From: CAXBGS01 sp963975425
GTDB lineage: Bacteria; Planctomycetota; Planctomycetia; Pirellulales; Pirellulaceae
Assembly: GCA_963975425.1 (NCBI GenBank)
Contig: CAXBGS010000013.1
Span: 62,001 to 126,000 of the forward strand
Direction: 5' to 3'
DNA: 64,000 bases
Below are positions 35,152 through 44,887 of the stretch, piece by piece. Positions within the stretch are counted from its first letter, which is position 1; each line of letters starts with the position of its first letter. The notes under the pieces are model-generated. The model was not told the origin of the DNA. It did no database searches and was given only the letters and a program-made list of their open reading frames with translations. The position numbers and the translations under genes are program-made.

Positions 35152-37758
35152 TCATCGCTCGCGTGAGGATTCATCCTTGTGCAAAGTGCTTTCGCCACGC
35201 ATCAGTCTTGCCGCTCTGCCAACTAATCGCAAATAGTGATCGCTCGGCAGACCTTCGTATTCCAAGAACTGGGCTCCGTTTCCGTTCGGCGGATCATTGG
35301 TGCACTTAAAGATTGCGGTTCCCTCGTCGACTTCATCAAACATCGCCACGTACAACATTTCGCACCCAACACGCTTGGCAGCGGCAATCTGTGACCACAA
35401 GAACTCGCCGCGGTTCCTCGGGATTGCCCCTAACGGCTCGCCCTTGAGGTTGTGCCAACTGAAGCCCGGGAAAACAACTGGCATATAATCCAGACGGTTC
35501 TCATCACACCACGACTTGTCGATTGACCAATACTTGTCGGCGTGTCGCGCGACGCTTGCTTCATCTCGGTATCGCCCGACCGTCCAAGGACTGACCAGGT
35601 CGGCTAGCTTGATGATGTCGTGCAGCTCGTGATCCTGAACCGAATCGCGATGCAGTTCACGCCAGCCCGTCGGCACACCCAACATCACCGTGCATCCGTC
35701 ATCTTTAAGAAACTGGACCAGTTCGCGACATTCGGAAAGCGTATATCGACGAGGTTTGCCGCCGTCCAGGAATCCGATTCCCCAAATCGCGACGACCGGC
35801 TTGCCGTTGTGAGCTTGGTAAGATTTATCCGCAGTCAATTGATATTTGCCGCGTAGCGATAGCCAGTCTTGCCGAACCGAGTCGACACCGCCTTGCCCCA
35901 GCCCCGACAAATCGTACATCAATGCATAGGTTCGACCGTTCTCGATCGAGCTTGTACGAACATGCTGAAGAACTTTATCCTTGTGCCGTTTTTGATCGGG
36001 TCTGCGTAGACCATTGGCAAATCGTTGCAGGAAGACTCCGTCGATCCCGTACTCACGCATCCACTTGAAATGCCTCGCGACGGTCTTTGGGTTCGCGCTG
36101 CTGAAGACTTCCGCGACACGGCCGTCTTGGTGTCGAAAGGTCGTTTCGTAACGTTCGTCCGCGTCCATCTCTGACATGTCAGGCCATAGATCGACCGAGA
36201 CGTTATCCGGTCCAAACTCGCGTCCCCGATCACGCCACCAGTGCGTCCACCCGAGATTCGCCCCGTCAGCCGGGCAATTGAACCACCCTTGATAGCCGCA
36301 CATGACTTTGCCTAGCAACGTACGGGAATCAACGGCACTCGATTCGCTTACCTGCACCCGACGTTCATCCAGTTCCGCAGACGCGGAAGTGATGTTCGTA
36401 TTGACGGTCGGCCCTTTTCCTCCGCCGGTGATCGGTTCCGCCATTTCGGCGATCCAGGAATCATAGGCGCCGGCCAGTTCTTTAACTTTGCCTGGATGCT
36501 GTTCGGCGAGATTGTTCGCTTCAGAAACGTCGTTGGACAGGTTGATCAGCTCGACAGCTTGCTTCTTTCGATGCAGTTTCCAGTCACCTCGCCGAACGGC
36601 CCACTCTTCTTCTTTGCCTTTGCTCCAAAATAGAGTCTCATGATGCGATTGCTTTGCGCCCTCGAGCAGTGGCAGCAAGCTCTTCCCGTCAAAGTCGTTT
36701 GTCGGTGGAAATTGTCCAATCGCGTCGAGTACCGTCGGCAGGATGTCGAATGAGATCACGGGCGTGTCAATCGTGCGCCCGCCGACAAAGCGTTGAGGCC
36801 AGCTGACAATCAACGGTGTGCGGATCCCGCCTTCGTCGAGCGACTGCTTGAATCCGCGCAGCGGGCTATTGTCAGCGCTCATCGCCTGAGAACCGCCGTT
36901 GTCCGTCAAGAAAAAAAGCAAAGTGTTCTCAAAGAGCCCATCGTCTTTCAGTTTCTTGACGACTTCACCAACGCCATCATCTAGATGCTTTAACATCGCC
37001 ATCAGAATCGCTCGCTCTTCGCTGATCTCGGGAAACTTCGTGCGAAAGAACGCTATGTCGTCCGCAGGAGCCTCGGCCGGCGAGTGCACCGCGTTGTACG
37101 CGAGATACAGAAAGAATGGATTTTCGCGATTGCGATCAATGAACGCGACCGCTTCCTCGGTCAACCGGTTCGTCAGATAACCTGAGTCGTTGATCCGCTG
37201 TTTATTGCGATAGATGGGACCTGAAAATCTACCGTCGGAATCACGACGCAAGTCAAAATAGCTATGCCCGCCGCGCCCCATAAACTTATAGCACTCATCG
37301 AATCCACGATTCATTGCGTGCCATTTTAGCTCGGGAAAGTCGTTGTCGAGCCCCAAGTGCCACTTGCCGATTGCCGAACAAACGTACTCGTCGGGTAAGA
37401 AACCAGGAAAGATTTTCTTCTGCGGATCAAACCCTCGCCCGCCATCACCCGCGCCATAGACCCCCACACGCTGAGAGTACCCACCGATCATGATGCCCGC
37501 ACGCGTCGGCGAGCACACGTGCCCACTCGTATAGCCCTGCGAAAACAGCACGCCGTCTCGGGCCAGCGCATCCATCTGTGGCGTCGACACGCTGTTAGCA
37601 TGCAACGGATTCAAGCTGATATCCGCATAACCTTGATCGTCGGTCAAAATCACGACGATATTGGGCGGATGTTCTGCCGCCTGCAGTTCCGCCCCTGTAA
37701 AAGTGGACGTGACGAAGTAAAGCACAACCAAAAAGAATCGGACACGATTCGAATTCAT
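35152..37758 (-). CDS. secreted sulfatase - GH71/99-like glycosidase fusion
   Basis: 868 residues, ATG 37758, signal peptide MNSNRVRFFLVVLYFVTSTF with cleavage near residue 24. N-terminal type I sulfatase (about 32-440): LTDDQGYAD metal ligands, formylglycine signature CSPTR with Cys82, and LTDNGGSQ for the late metal ligands. After a linker (about 445-478) comes a second enzyme domain of the GH71/99-like type (about 480-860): GKVMCGYQGWFNCP opening, GIDGVFLQRF, and FDEVDEGTA near the C-terminus, where Glu809 and Glu812 match the E-x-x-E acid pair of GH99 endo-mannosidases. No frameshift is seen between the halves, so this is one protein that could remove a sulfate and cut the glycan next to it. 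It lies 105 bp downstream of the sulfatase-propeller gene on the same strand. Confidence 0.85.
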   Translation of the reverse strand: MNSNRVRFFLVVLYFVTSTFTGAELQAAEHPPNIVVILTDDQGYADISLNPLHANSVSTPQMDALARDGVLFSQGYTSGHVCSPTRAGIMIGGYSQRVGVYGAGDGGRGFDPQKKIFPGFLPDEYVCSAIGKWHLGLDNDFPELKWHAMNRGFDECYKFMGRGGHSYFDLRRDSDGRFSGPIYRNKQRINDSGYLTNRLTEEAVAFIDRNRENPFFLYLAYNAVHSPAEAPADDIAFFRTKFPEISEERAILMAMLKHLDDGVGEVVKKLKDDGLFENTLLFFLTDNGGSQAMSADNSPLRGFKQSLDEGGIRTPLIVSWPQRFVGGRTIDTPVISFDILPTVLDAIGQFPPTNDFDGKSLLPLLEGAKQSHHETLFWSKGKEEEWAVRRGDWKLHRKKQAVELINLSNDVSEANNLAEQHPGKVKELAGAYDSWIAEMAEPITGGGKGPTVNTNITSASAELDERRVQVSESSAVDSRTLLGKVMCGYQGWFNCPADGANLGWTHWWRDRGREFGPDNVSVDLWPDMSEMDADERYETTFRHQDGRVAEVFSSANPKTVARHFKWMREYGIDGVFLQRFANGLRRPDQKRHKDKVLQHVRTSSIENGRTYALMYDLSGLGQGGVDSVRQDWLSLRGKYQLTADKSYQAHNGKPVVAIWGIGFLDGGKPRRYTLSECRELVQFLKDDGCTVMLGVPTGWRELHRDSVQDHELHDIIKLADLVSPWTVGRYRDEASVARHADKYWSIDKSWCDENRLDYMPVVFPGFSWHNLKGEPLGAIPRNRGEFLWSQIAAAKRVGCEMLYVAMFDEVDEGTAIFKCTNDPPNGNGAQFLEYEGLPSDHYLRLVGRAARLMRGESTLHKDESSRER

Positions 37759-37863
37759 CGGTGTAGCTCGCGAAAGCAGGGTCAGTGGCGGTGTCGTGGC
37801 AGTTGGCGATTGGCCAGGTCTATCCTCGAGCGAACGACGAATTCGCTTGCGAAAGGCACATCG

Positions 37864-40800
37864 TTACTGACCGATGCAGATAACTTCTTGCATCGTGTGC
37901 GCGTAAAGCCGACCGTTTGAATAAGAGAGTGATGCAAGGGTCCAGGTCTCACCGCCCGGTCCCAGATCGTTAACGGCAACCAATGCGCGACCGTCCAATT
38001 CGTCGACCTGGGTATCGATCACGTAAGTGGTTCCCGTCACCACCGGGCAATAAAGATATCGACCGATCAAGATCGGGCTGGCAGCCGAGATATGCCCCCA
38101 GCCGGTGCCGTCGTATCCTTTGTCACCGACACTGAATCCCTGGGCGTTAAGCGGGCGATTGTCTTTTTTGCCTTTCCCCCAAAGCCATTCGTCACGGCGA
38201 CGCTCACCCGCGTCGGCGATCAACTGAGCGGGCAGTTCGAGATACTCGACTTTACCCGTTTCGACATGCACGCGACCGAGGTAGGGCAAGTTGTGCGAAA
38301 GAAACCAATGCCAGTCACCGGCCGCTAGATTGGCTTGATTCGTATTGGGGTGCCCTTTGCCGGCTTTCACCGCGACCTTTTCATCGCGGATCCACTTGCC
38401 GGCCGGTACATCACGTTTCCAGACCGTCGCATTCTCGTACAACGGTTGTGTGTGAATCACTTTCCCACTGTTTGTGTCCATCACAAGATGGTTGCCACCA
38501 TGAAATCCGAACGTATAGCTCGCATTCCAGTGACATCCAAAGGACGGGTCGTATTTCGACAGTTCGGTGCTCCACAAGGTCGTGCCCTGCTTGCCGGGGG
38601 CAAGACTGGTCAGACTATGACCGTATGGTTTCTCCAAAGGCCCGTGACCTCCGCCGCGAGCATGCGAAATAGCCAACTCACCCGTTGCGGTCTTGCCGAT
38701 CACCGGAGTGGTGTGAATCGACGTCCCGACATGCTCTCGCCATCGAACGTCTCCCGATGCTTTGTCGATGCCATGGATATAGGTCCACACCTCGGTCGGT
38801 TCGACACCCGATGGAATATCGATCGATTTTGCTTTCACCGTTGGCGAAGCCCATTTCTGCATCGTCGCGCCTGCCTCTTTGTTGGCGACTTCGACGTACA
38901 GAATAGTGTCATCCACTAAAAAGGGCTCGCATTGCCGATTGTTGTGTTTGAACCGAGGCGTCCACTGACGAAGCCAGACTTGCTTTCCGTCAAGGTCATA
39001 GCATCCGATCGCGCCGCACCGATTGAAAAAGTAAACGTGCTGTCCATCGCAGATCGGGGCAAACACGGTCCCATCGGTAAACCCACCGGCCAAAGAAATG
39101 CGAGCGTGACCGGGCAATTCAACCTGCCAAAGAATTTCGCCTGTCTTCGCGTCTAAACAAAATCCGATAATGTCTTTGACGCCATGCTTATCGGACTCTT
39201 TCGCGATGGGCACATGCGTGGTTGTAAAAACTCGCTCGCCGTAAACGGTCACGCCGCTCATGCCGGCCTCGGGCATCGGTGTCCGCCAGAGGACGTTCTC
39301 GTTGCGCACCACGCTCCAGTGAGTTGGGGCATGACCATCAACTTGCCAATTTCCGTTGGGTCCAGCCGGCTGCGGCCAGTCCTGCACTTCAGCACGACCT
39401 GTCGAGGCGGAACGCTCATCCGGAATTCGATTCAATTCAACCGAATGAACATCAACGATGCCAACGCCGGTTTTCTTGACGGCACCGAGCCGCAACTCAC
39501 CGGTACCTTTGGAAAGTTTGATGCGACCAAGTGTTAGCGGCTGAAAGTCTTTGACGAAGTAGTGTGAATTTTCCACACGTTCTTTGGACTTGTCGTACAA
39601 AGGCGGATCGAAGACATCTTGAACGGTTTGCCGGACGGTCGATCCATTAAACGACAATTCCAGTTCTGCGCCTTGATCGCCGTCGGCGCACGTGTAGTGC
39701 ACGATGGCTTCGTAGGTTCCGCTTTCACCGACATTGATTTGCCATGTGATCGCGTCTTTGATGTCGGTCCAGTTCTCGAAGAACGAATTATTCGGCGGCT
39801 TTGCGCTTCGATCAATGCCTTCGGTGGTCACCGCGTCGCGCGCCGGCAGAGTCGTTTTCGGACCGTATCCAACATGAAACGGTCGGACGGCAAACTTGTC
39901 GAAACACTCTTTCATTTCCGCACGATGCCGAGTCGCTTGTTTTCTTAGTTTCGTCGCGATCTCAGGGTATTGGTTCGAAACATCTTGTCGCTGACCAATG
40001 TCTTTGCCGATATCGAATAGCTGACCGCTCGCATCAAGTCTGAATTGCTGCGTTCGCACGCTGACGCCTTTGTTGCTTGTTGCAAACAACACACGTTCGG
40101 GCAGCACCGTGCGTTTTCTCTGCAGCAATGGTTGCAAACTAATTCCATCGATCGGTTTGCGGGTGTCCTGATCGATTCCAGCGATGTCGCAAAGCGTCGG
40201 CAACAGATCGATTGCACCGGCGATTTCGTCAACTTTGACGCCAGAGGGAATGTGCCCCGGCCAACGGATAAAGAACGGAGAACGCAAACCGCCTTCATCG
40301 ATCGATCCCTTGCGGCCTTTCATTCCGCCGTTCCAGCGGTAGGAGTTTGGTCCGTTGTCCGAGAAATAAACGACGATTGTTTCGTCGCGAAGGTTTAGGT
40401 CGTCAATCGTTTTCAAAACGCGTCCGACGTTCCAATCAATATTTTCGCACATCGCGAGGGCGGCGCGTGTCATCATCACGTCCTCGTGTTTGGGATCGCG
40501 ATGCCTCATCTGAAGCTCAGCCCCATCGAACTTTTCGTAGAATCGATCGGGCACCATCATCGGCGAATGTGGCGTATTCAGTGGCAGGTAACAGAAGAAC
40601 GGTTCGTCGTGCTTGTCTTTAATGAAATCAATCGCGTGATTTGTCAAATCATCGACAATGAATCCCTTACCGCGGACGCGCGTACCGTTGTGATCCAGCG
40701 GCGGGCTGAAGTAGTGCCCCCAGTGACCGGATGTGAATCCATAGAATTCGTCGAAACCTCGATTGTTCGGATGCAGCGGGGGCTGGGTCCCGTTGTGCCA

Positions 40801-41172
40801 CTTGCCGAATGCCCCGGTCGCGTAACCGGCTGCTTGAAAGACATCCGCGATCGTTGTCTCGTCCGCGTTCAACCGTTCTTCCCCACGACTAACTCCGCTG
40901 ACGCCCGTCCGCGGATGGTATCGCCCTGTTAAGAACTCGGCACGCGTCGGAGCACAAACCTGACAAACGTAAAAGTGCTGCAGCGTTGTGCCATCAGCGG
41001 CGAGCGAATCGATGTTCGGCGTCGACAAGTTCGTGTTGCCGTTGACGCTAAGGTCACCCCACCCCTGATCGTCGGTCAAAATCACAACGACATTGGGTGC
41101 ACGCGCCAGCAGTGATTGAGTCGTCGCAACGAAGGCAAGTAGTTGCACGACAGCGAAAGCGAGATTCTTCAT
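37864..41172 (-). CDS. secreted sulfatase - CBM-like - PQQ-type beta-propeller fusion
   Basis: 1102 residues, ATG 41172, signal peptide MKNLAFAVVQLLAFVATTQS. Type I sulfatase at about 25-440: LTDDQGWGD, formylglycine signature CAPTR with Cys73, YFSDNGPNS. A jelly-roll, carbohydrate-binding-like section follows at about 455-585 (ITWQINVGESGTYEAIVHYTC, then KGTGELRLG). From about 598 to the end is a PQQ-type beta-propeller: WPQPAGPNGNW, LWRTPMPEAGMSGV, CLDAKTGEILWQVELPG, and later GGETWTLASLSYSNGRLY. The same propeller fold occurs in BamB-like proteins and quinoprotein dehydrogenases; whether PQQ is bound cannot be told. The reading frame is continuous. Neighbours are a second sulfatase fusion downstream and an esterase upstream (64-bp gap). 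Confidence 0.83.
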   Translation of the reverse strand: MKNLAFAVVQLLAFVATTQSLLARAPNVVVILTDDQGWGDLSVNGNTNLSTPNIDSLAADGTTLQHFYVCQVCAPTRAEFLTGRYHPRTGVSGVSRGEERLNADETTIADVFQAAGYATGAFGKWHNGTQPPLHPNNRGFDEFYGFTSGHWGHYFSPPLDHNGTRVRGKGFIVDDLTNHAIDFIKDKHDEPFFCYLPLNTPHSPMMVPDRFYEKFDGAELQMRHRDPKHEDVMMTRAALAMCENIDWNVGRVLKTIDDLNLRDETIVVYFSDNGPNSYRWNGGMKGRKGSIDEGGLRSPFFIRWPGHIPSGVKVDEIAGAIDLLPTLCDIAGIDQDTRKPIDGISLQPLLQRKRTVLPERVLFATSNKGVSVRTQQFRLDASGQLFDIGKDIGQRQDVSNQYPEIATKLRKQATRHRAEMKECFDKFAVRPFHVGYGPKTTLPARDAVTTEGIDRSAKPPNNSFFENWTDIKDAITWQINVGESGTYEAIVHYTCADGDQGAELELSFNGSTVRQTVQDVFDPPLYDKSKERVENSHYFVKDFQPLTLGRIKLSKGTGELRLGAVKKTGVGIVDVHSVELNRIPDERSASTGRAEVQDWPQPAGPNGNWQVDGHAPTHWSVVRNENVLWRTPMPEAGMSGVTVYGERVFTTTHVPIAKESDKHGVKDIIGFCLDAKTGEILWQVELPGHARISLAGGFTDGTVFAPICDGQHVYFFNRCGAIGCYDLDGKQVWLRQWTPRFKHNNRQCEPFLVDDTILYVEVANKEAGATMQKWASPTVKAKSIDIPSGVEPTEVWTYIHGIDKASGDVRWREHVGTSIHTTPVIGKTATGELAISHARGGGHGPLEKPYGHSLTSLAPGKQGTTLWSTELSKYDPSFGCHWNASYTFGFHGGNHLVMDTNSGKVIHTQPLYENATVWKRDVPAGKWIRDEKVAVKAGKGHPNTNQANLAAGDWHWFLSHNLPYLGRVHVETGKVEYLELPAQLIADAGERRRDEWLWGKGKKDNRPLNAQGFSVGDKGYDGTGWGHISAASPILIGRYLYCPVVTGTTYVIDTQVDELDGRALVAVNDLGPGGETWTLASLSYSNGRLYAHTMQEVICIGQ

Positions 41173-41236
41173 GAGAAACGGACTTTGGTATCGAAGGTCT
41201 TGGGGAGTTTCTAATCAACAAAAGATTCGCTCGTGG

Positions 41237-42154
41237 CTACTTAACGAACGTGTCGATCGTGGCTTCACCATCTAAGAAACCAAGACTTTGCAGAAACTTG
41301 TCCGCGGTCCGCACGGTCTCGACAAAATAGTTCGTGTCGCCTTTGCTGCGACCTTGATTGAAAAAGCCGTGGGCTTGACCTTCGTACAAATGATTGTCGT
41401 AGCGAACGCCGGCTGCTTTCATTCGTTTTCCGAACTCCTTCGTCGTGGCAACCGGAATCAACGGATCCTCGGTGCCGAAGAACGCGATCGTCGGAGGCAT
41501 GTCCTTTCGGATATTGTGCATCGGCGACATTTGTTGCCAATAATCCTTGACGCGATCATAACCGTAACCCTCTGGTCCGTTGTCATAGACAGGATTGAAC
41601 AACACCAAAGCATTTGGAACACAGCTCGTCGTTGTGTCGGCATCGTCGGCCTCCAAGTCTTTGCAAGCGGCAACGGCGGATGCAACGTGACCGCCAGCGG
41701 AACCGCCGCCGGCAGCGAGTCGATCGGGATCGATTCCCAGATCCGCGGCGTGATCACGAACCCAACGAATCGCCGACTTTCCGTCGAACACGCAAACTTT
41801 GGGGATCACGTTGTGCGATTTCTTCGTGCGGTACTCGGCCGAAATCGCCACCATTCCGCGACTGGCCAGGTATTCACACTGCGGAAAGAACTGCGTCGGC
41901 ACACCGCCGTTCCACCCACCGCCAAAGAAAAAGACGACACAGGGTGCTTTGTCGGACGCCTGATGACCATCGGGCTTGAAAACATGGAGATTCAATGCAT
42001 TGGATTTGCCATCCTCGAGCTCGACCGTTTTATAGGCAATAACTTCGTCGGGTTCTCCTGTTAGTTTTCGCAACGGTTTGTCCTGTGCCGAAATCGCGGA
42101 ACCGCCAGCAAATAAGAGGGCAAAAACGAGAACGTATCGGGTGCAACGATTCAT
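41237..42154 (-). CDS. secreted alpha/beta hydrolase (acetyl-xylan-esterase-like)
   Basis: ATG 42154 is preferred over 42187 because it starts the signal peptide MNRCTRYVLVFALLFAGGSA. In this 305-residue protein the usual HGGG is FGGGWNGG near 77-84, the nucleophile is Ser152 in AGGGSAGGH, and a late His lies in EGQAHGFFN. Asp in FFGTEDPLI is the likely acid. This is the BD-FAE/esterase family; such enzymes often remove acetyl groups from polysaccharides. It sits between two sulfatase genes on the same strand, so deacetylation of the same glycan is a reasonable inference. A degenerate tandem repeat lies upstream. Confidence 0.82.
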   Translation of the reverse strand: MNRCTRYVLVFALLFAGGSAISAQDKPLRKLTGEPDEVIAYKTVELEDGKSNALNLHVFKPDGHQASDKAPCVVFFFGGGWNGGVPTQFFPQCEYLASRGMVAISAEYRTKKSHNVIPKVCVFDGKSAIRWVRDHAADLGIDPDRLAAGGGSAGGHVASAVAACKDLEADDADTTTSCVPNALVLFNPVYDNGPEGYGYDRVKDYWQQMSPMHNIRKDMPPTIAFFGTEDPLIPVATTKEFGKRMKAAGVRYDNHLYEGQAHGFFNQGRSKGDTNYFVETVRTADKFLQSLGFLDGEATIDTFVK

Positions 42155-42271
42155 GGTTGGCGGGCTTTCAAGAGAGGTGGGAAGCAAGGCAGGGAATACG
42201 CATCAGTTGAGGCGACTTCACCTATTCTAAATCATGATCGGCTCCGAGTCATCGAGACATCGATCCACCGT

Positions 42272-42358
42272 GCGGAAGGCACGCAGTCAGGTCGGCGGAA
42301 GGCACGCAGGCAGGTGTCGGCGGCAAGCACAGAGTCTGATCGGCGGTAAGCAAGTCAG
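42272..42358. repeat. degenerate 22-25 bp tandem repeat, 3-4 copies
   Basis: Copies begin with GCGGAAGGCACGCAG at 42272 and 42295, then GCGGCAAGCACAGAG near 42319 and GCGGTAAGCA near 42343. The repeat lies between the sulfatase stop at 42385 and the esterase start at 42154. Confidence 0.7.
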
Positions 42359-42384
42359 CTGCGAGAACGCTATCCACGCATCGC

Positions 42385-43884
42385 TCAGTCCGTGTCGCCC
42401 GGATTCCAAGGCTTGCGGCCATCTTTGGGCTGCAAGAACTGTGCGTCCACCGTCTGGTACCAATCGTGCAAACGTTTTCTCATCTTATCAACGCGGTCCG
42501 GCATGTCTGCGGCAAGGTCATTGCTCTCGCCGATGTCGGCATCGAGATCGTACAAATGCACGCGACCGTCTTCATAGCGTTCGATCAGTTTGAATTTGCC
42601 TTGGCGAATCGCTCCGCCCGGGATACCGCCTTGGTTGCTGTAGTGTGGGTAATGCCAAAACAGCGACTCGCGATCAAGCGATCCCCCTTGCAATGCGGGT
42701 CGAATATCGATGCCATCGACAAGGTGTCTGACGGGAAGATTCGCCGCCGCGGCAATTGTCGGAAACACATCGATCGAACAAATCGGTTCTGCCGAGACGG
42801 CGCCAGGCTCCGTGACGCCCGGGTATCGCACGATCCAAGGTTCTCGAATGCCGCCTTCATACACCCAGCCTTTTCCGCCACGCAGCGGCAGGTTACTGGT
42901 CGGCAAGCCTTCGGACGTTGCTAATCCGCCGTTGTCGGACGTCAGGATCACAATCGTGTTGTCAGCGAGGCCAGAATCCTCAAGCTGCTGCAAGACTTTT
43001 CCAACGGCTTGGTCCATCGCTTCGACCATCGCGGCATAGACGGCATGCTTTTGCAGCACTCGAACCTTGCGTGGCTGATCGCCAAAAACCTGTTCTTCGT
43101 CGGCAAACTCTTCGCCGGAAACCGACTTGGCTTTCTCTTCATATTTCCGAACCAAATCGGGTCTGCCGATCAACGGAGTATGCACCGAATAGAATGCCAA
43201 GTAAGCCAAGAAAGGTTCATCGTGATGGTCTTTGATAAACGAAGCCGTGTCGCGAGCAAGGCGATCGGGCAGGTGATCGCCGGCGGGACTCTCGTGCTGC
43301 ATCTGCGGATTCTCAAACGGCGCAAAGTACTTCTTGCCCGTGTAGGGACCGCCCCGCTTGTGGCCTCCGATGTTCACATCAAAGCCGCGGTTTTGCGGGT
43401 AGTAAGCCTCACTTTCACCCAGGTGCCATTTCCCGGCAAAGAAGGTGGCGTACCCTTTGCTTTTCAGCGCCGCAGCGATGGTGATTTCTTCAAGCGGCAT
43501 GTTGTCGTTCAGCGGCGCCGGTGCAAACGTACCGCTTCGTTTACCGCTGAAAAAATTGGTAGCCCCGACTCGCGTCGGATACTTTCCCGTAATCATGCTG
43601 TATCGCGTCGGCGAACAAACAGGATTCGCGGCATAGCCATCGGTAAATCGCATACCCGATTGGGCCAGCCGATCGATGTGGGGAGTTTCGTAAAAGCAGT
43701 TTGGATTGTTCGCACCGATGTCCATGTAGCCAAGATCATCGACAAGGAAGACCACAAAGTTTGGACCTCGTTCCGGCTCAGCTTGAGCGGCCTTGATTGG
43801 AATCCCCGATGGCTGAAAAACCAATCCGAACAGAAATACGATCGCAACAATTCTTCGAGAAGATTTAGACACCAGGGGCTCCAC
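42385..43884 (-). CDS. secreted type I sulfatase
   Basis: Start GTG 43884, or GTG 43872 a few codons on; no ATG lies before the domain. The signal sequence reads KSSRRIVAIVFLFGLVF with cleavage near residue 33. The catalytic signature is CSPTR with Cys90, LVDDLGYMD near 48-56 supplies metal ligands, and LTSDNGGLAT the second pair. The 499-residue length fits a single-domain sulfatase; IRPALQGGSLDRESLFWHYPH is typical of the C-terminal subdomain. It is followed on the same strand by an esterase and two sulfatase fusions, and preceded by sugar-metabolism genes. Substrate unknown. Confidence 0.92.
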   Translation of the reverse strand: MEPLVSKSSRRIVAIVFLFGLVFQPSGIPIKAAQAEPERGPNFVVFLVDDLGYMDIGANNPNCFYETPHIDRLAQSGMRFTDGYAANPVCSPTRYSMITGKYPTRVGATNFFSGKRSGTFAPAPLNDNMPLEEITIAAALKSKGYATFFAGKWHLGESEAYYPQNRGFDVNIGGHKRGGPYTGKKYFAPFENPQMQHESPAGDHLPDRLARDTASFIKDHHDEPFLAYLAFYSVHTPLIGRPDLVRKYEEKAKSVSGEEFADEEQVFGDQPRKVRVLQKHAVYAAMVEAMDQAVGKVLQQLEDSGLADNTIVILTSDNGGLATSEGLPTSNLPLRGGKGWVYEGGIREPWIVRYPGVTEPGAVSAEPICSIDVFPTIAAAANLPVRHLVDGIDIRPALQGGSLDRESLFWHYPHYSNQGGIPGGAIRQGKFKLIERYEDGRVHLYDLDADIGESNDLAADMPDRVDKMRKRLHDWYQTVDAQFLQPKDGRKPWNPGDTD

Positions 43885-44038
43885 GGATTCTTCGACTTTG
43901 GTGCATCGATCGGCGCGGCGGCATCACGCTGGTGCGCGCACACGATCAAGTGGATCGATAGTTTAGTCGATGTCGGTCAGCCGCGCGAGCATTCGTTCGA
44001 CCATTCAATCGAATGGCGAGTCGCTTGACTCTGTTGGC

Positions 44039-44887
44039 CTAACAGATCGAATAACTTTCGACGATTCGATCTAGAAAATCGGACTGATCGCCGGCCCAGA
44101 GTTCATCGGAGAAAATTTCCACTTCGTTCCAGCCGCGAAAACCGGCGGCCTGGACCAGATGTCGTATCCCACGAATATCGATACATCCCTCGCCCATCAG
44201 CGCACGGTCATTCAACAAATCACGCGTCGGCGTGCGCCAGTCACAAATGTGGAAACCAAAAATCTTGCCCGCCCGTCCCAGCAATTTGATTTCGGACTCA
44301 AGGTCGGGGTCCCACCAGACGTGATAGACGTCAACGGCGACACCGACCGCAGAATCATCGATCGATTCACACATTCGACGCGCATCGGCGATTCGATTGA
44401 CGCAGCTTTTGTCGGCGGCATACATCGGATGCAGCGGTTCGATGGCGAGCTTGATCCCCAATGCGTTCGCTTCTGGCAGCAATGCCTCGATGGCATCACG
44501 AACCCATCCGCGTTGTTCTACCAGAGGCAATCCGGGTATCGCACCGACGACCAAGACCAACATCTCCGCCTCGATTTCGGCGGCCGCTTGCAACCAAATG
44601 CGGTTTTGCTCGATCCGCCGCTGTCTTGTTTGCCGACTTGCATCGCAAAAGAATCCTCCGCGAACGAGCGCCGGCACCGACATGCCGGCATCGTCGATCA
44701 TTTTGCGAGCGTCGGCGGTCTTCATGCCCTCGATCGCTTCGATCCAGACACTGATACCGCGAATGCCGCGTCGAGAATATTGCCGGACAGCCGTTGCCAA
44801 CAACCATGGTTTTGTCGTGACGCTGTGTACAGCCAAGCGATCGAGACTCGGCGACGATGATTCCGATAAATGGTCGATTGATGTCAT
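44039..44887 (-). CDS. sugar phosphate isomerase/epimerase-like TIM-barrel protein
   Basis: Xylose-isomerase-like (AP_endonuc_2) TIM barrel, 282 residues, no signal peptide. The start at ATG 44887 overlaps the TGA of the upstream oxidoreductase gene by ATGA, giving translational coupling; an upstream start at 44914 is possible. Likely metal ligands: LAIEPLHP near 151-158, AVDVYHVWWDP near 184-194, GFHICDW near 211-217 and EVEIFS near the C-terminus, in the usual E/D/H order. The family includes inosose dehydratases, tagatose/allulose epimerases and 3-keto-glycoside lyases. Tight coupling to a Gfo/Idh oxidoreductase supports a two-step sugar oxidation-isomerisation. Confidence 0.85.
   Translation of the reverse strand: MTSIDHLSESSSPSLDRLAVHSVTTKPWLLATAVRQYSRRGIRGISVWIEAIEGMKTADARKMIDDAGMSVPALVRGGFFCDASRQTRQRRIEQNRIWLQAAAEIEAEMLVLVVGAIPGLPLVEQRGWVRDAIEALLPEANALGIKLAIEPLHPMYAADKSCVNRIADARRMCESIDDSAVGVAVDVYHVWWDPDLESEIKLLGRAGKIFGFHICDWRTPTRDLLNDRALMGEGCIDIRGIRHLVQAAGFRGWNEVEIFSDELWAGDQSDFLDRIVESYSIC

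Noticed and set aside
41288..42064. 258-codon open frame on the plus strand
   Set aside because: Antisense to the esterase with intact HGGG-like, Ser and His motifs; no recognisable protein.
43009..44028. 339-codon open frame on the plus strand
   Set aside because: It lies antisense to the sulfatase gene at 42385-43884, which has full catalytic motifs; the translated frame shows no domain or signal and is a shadow.
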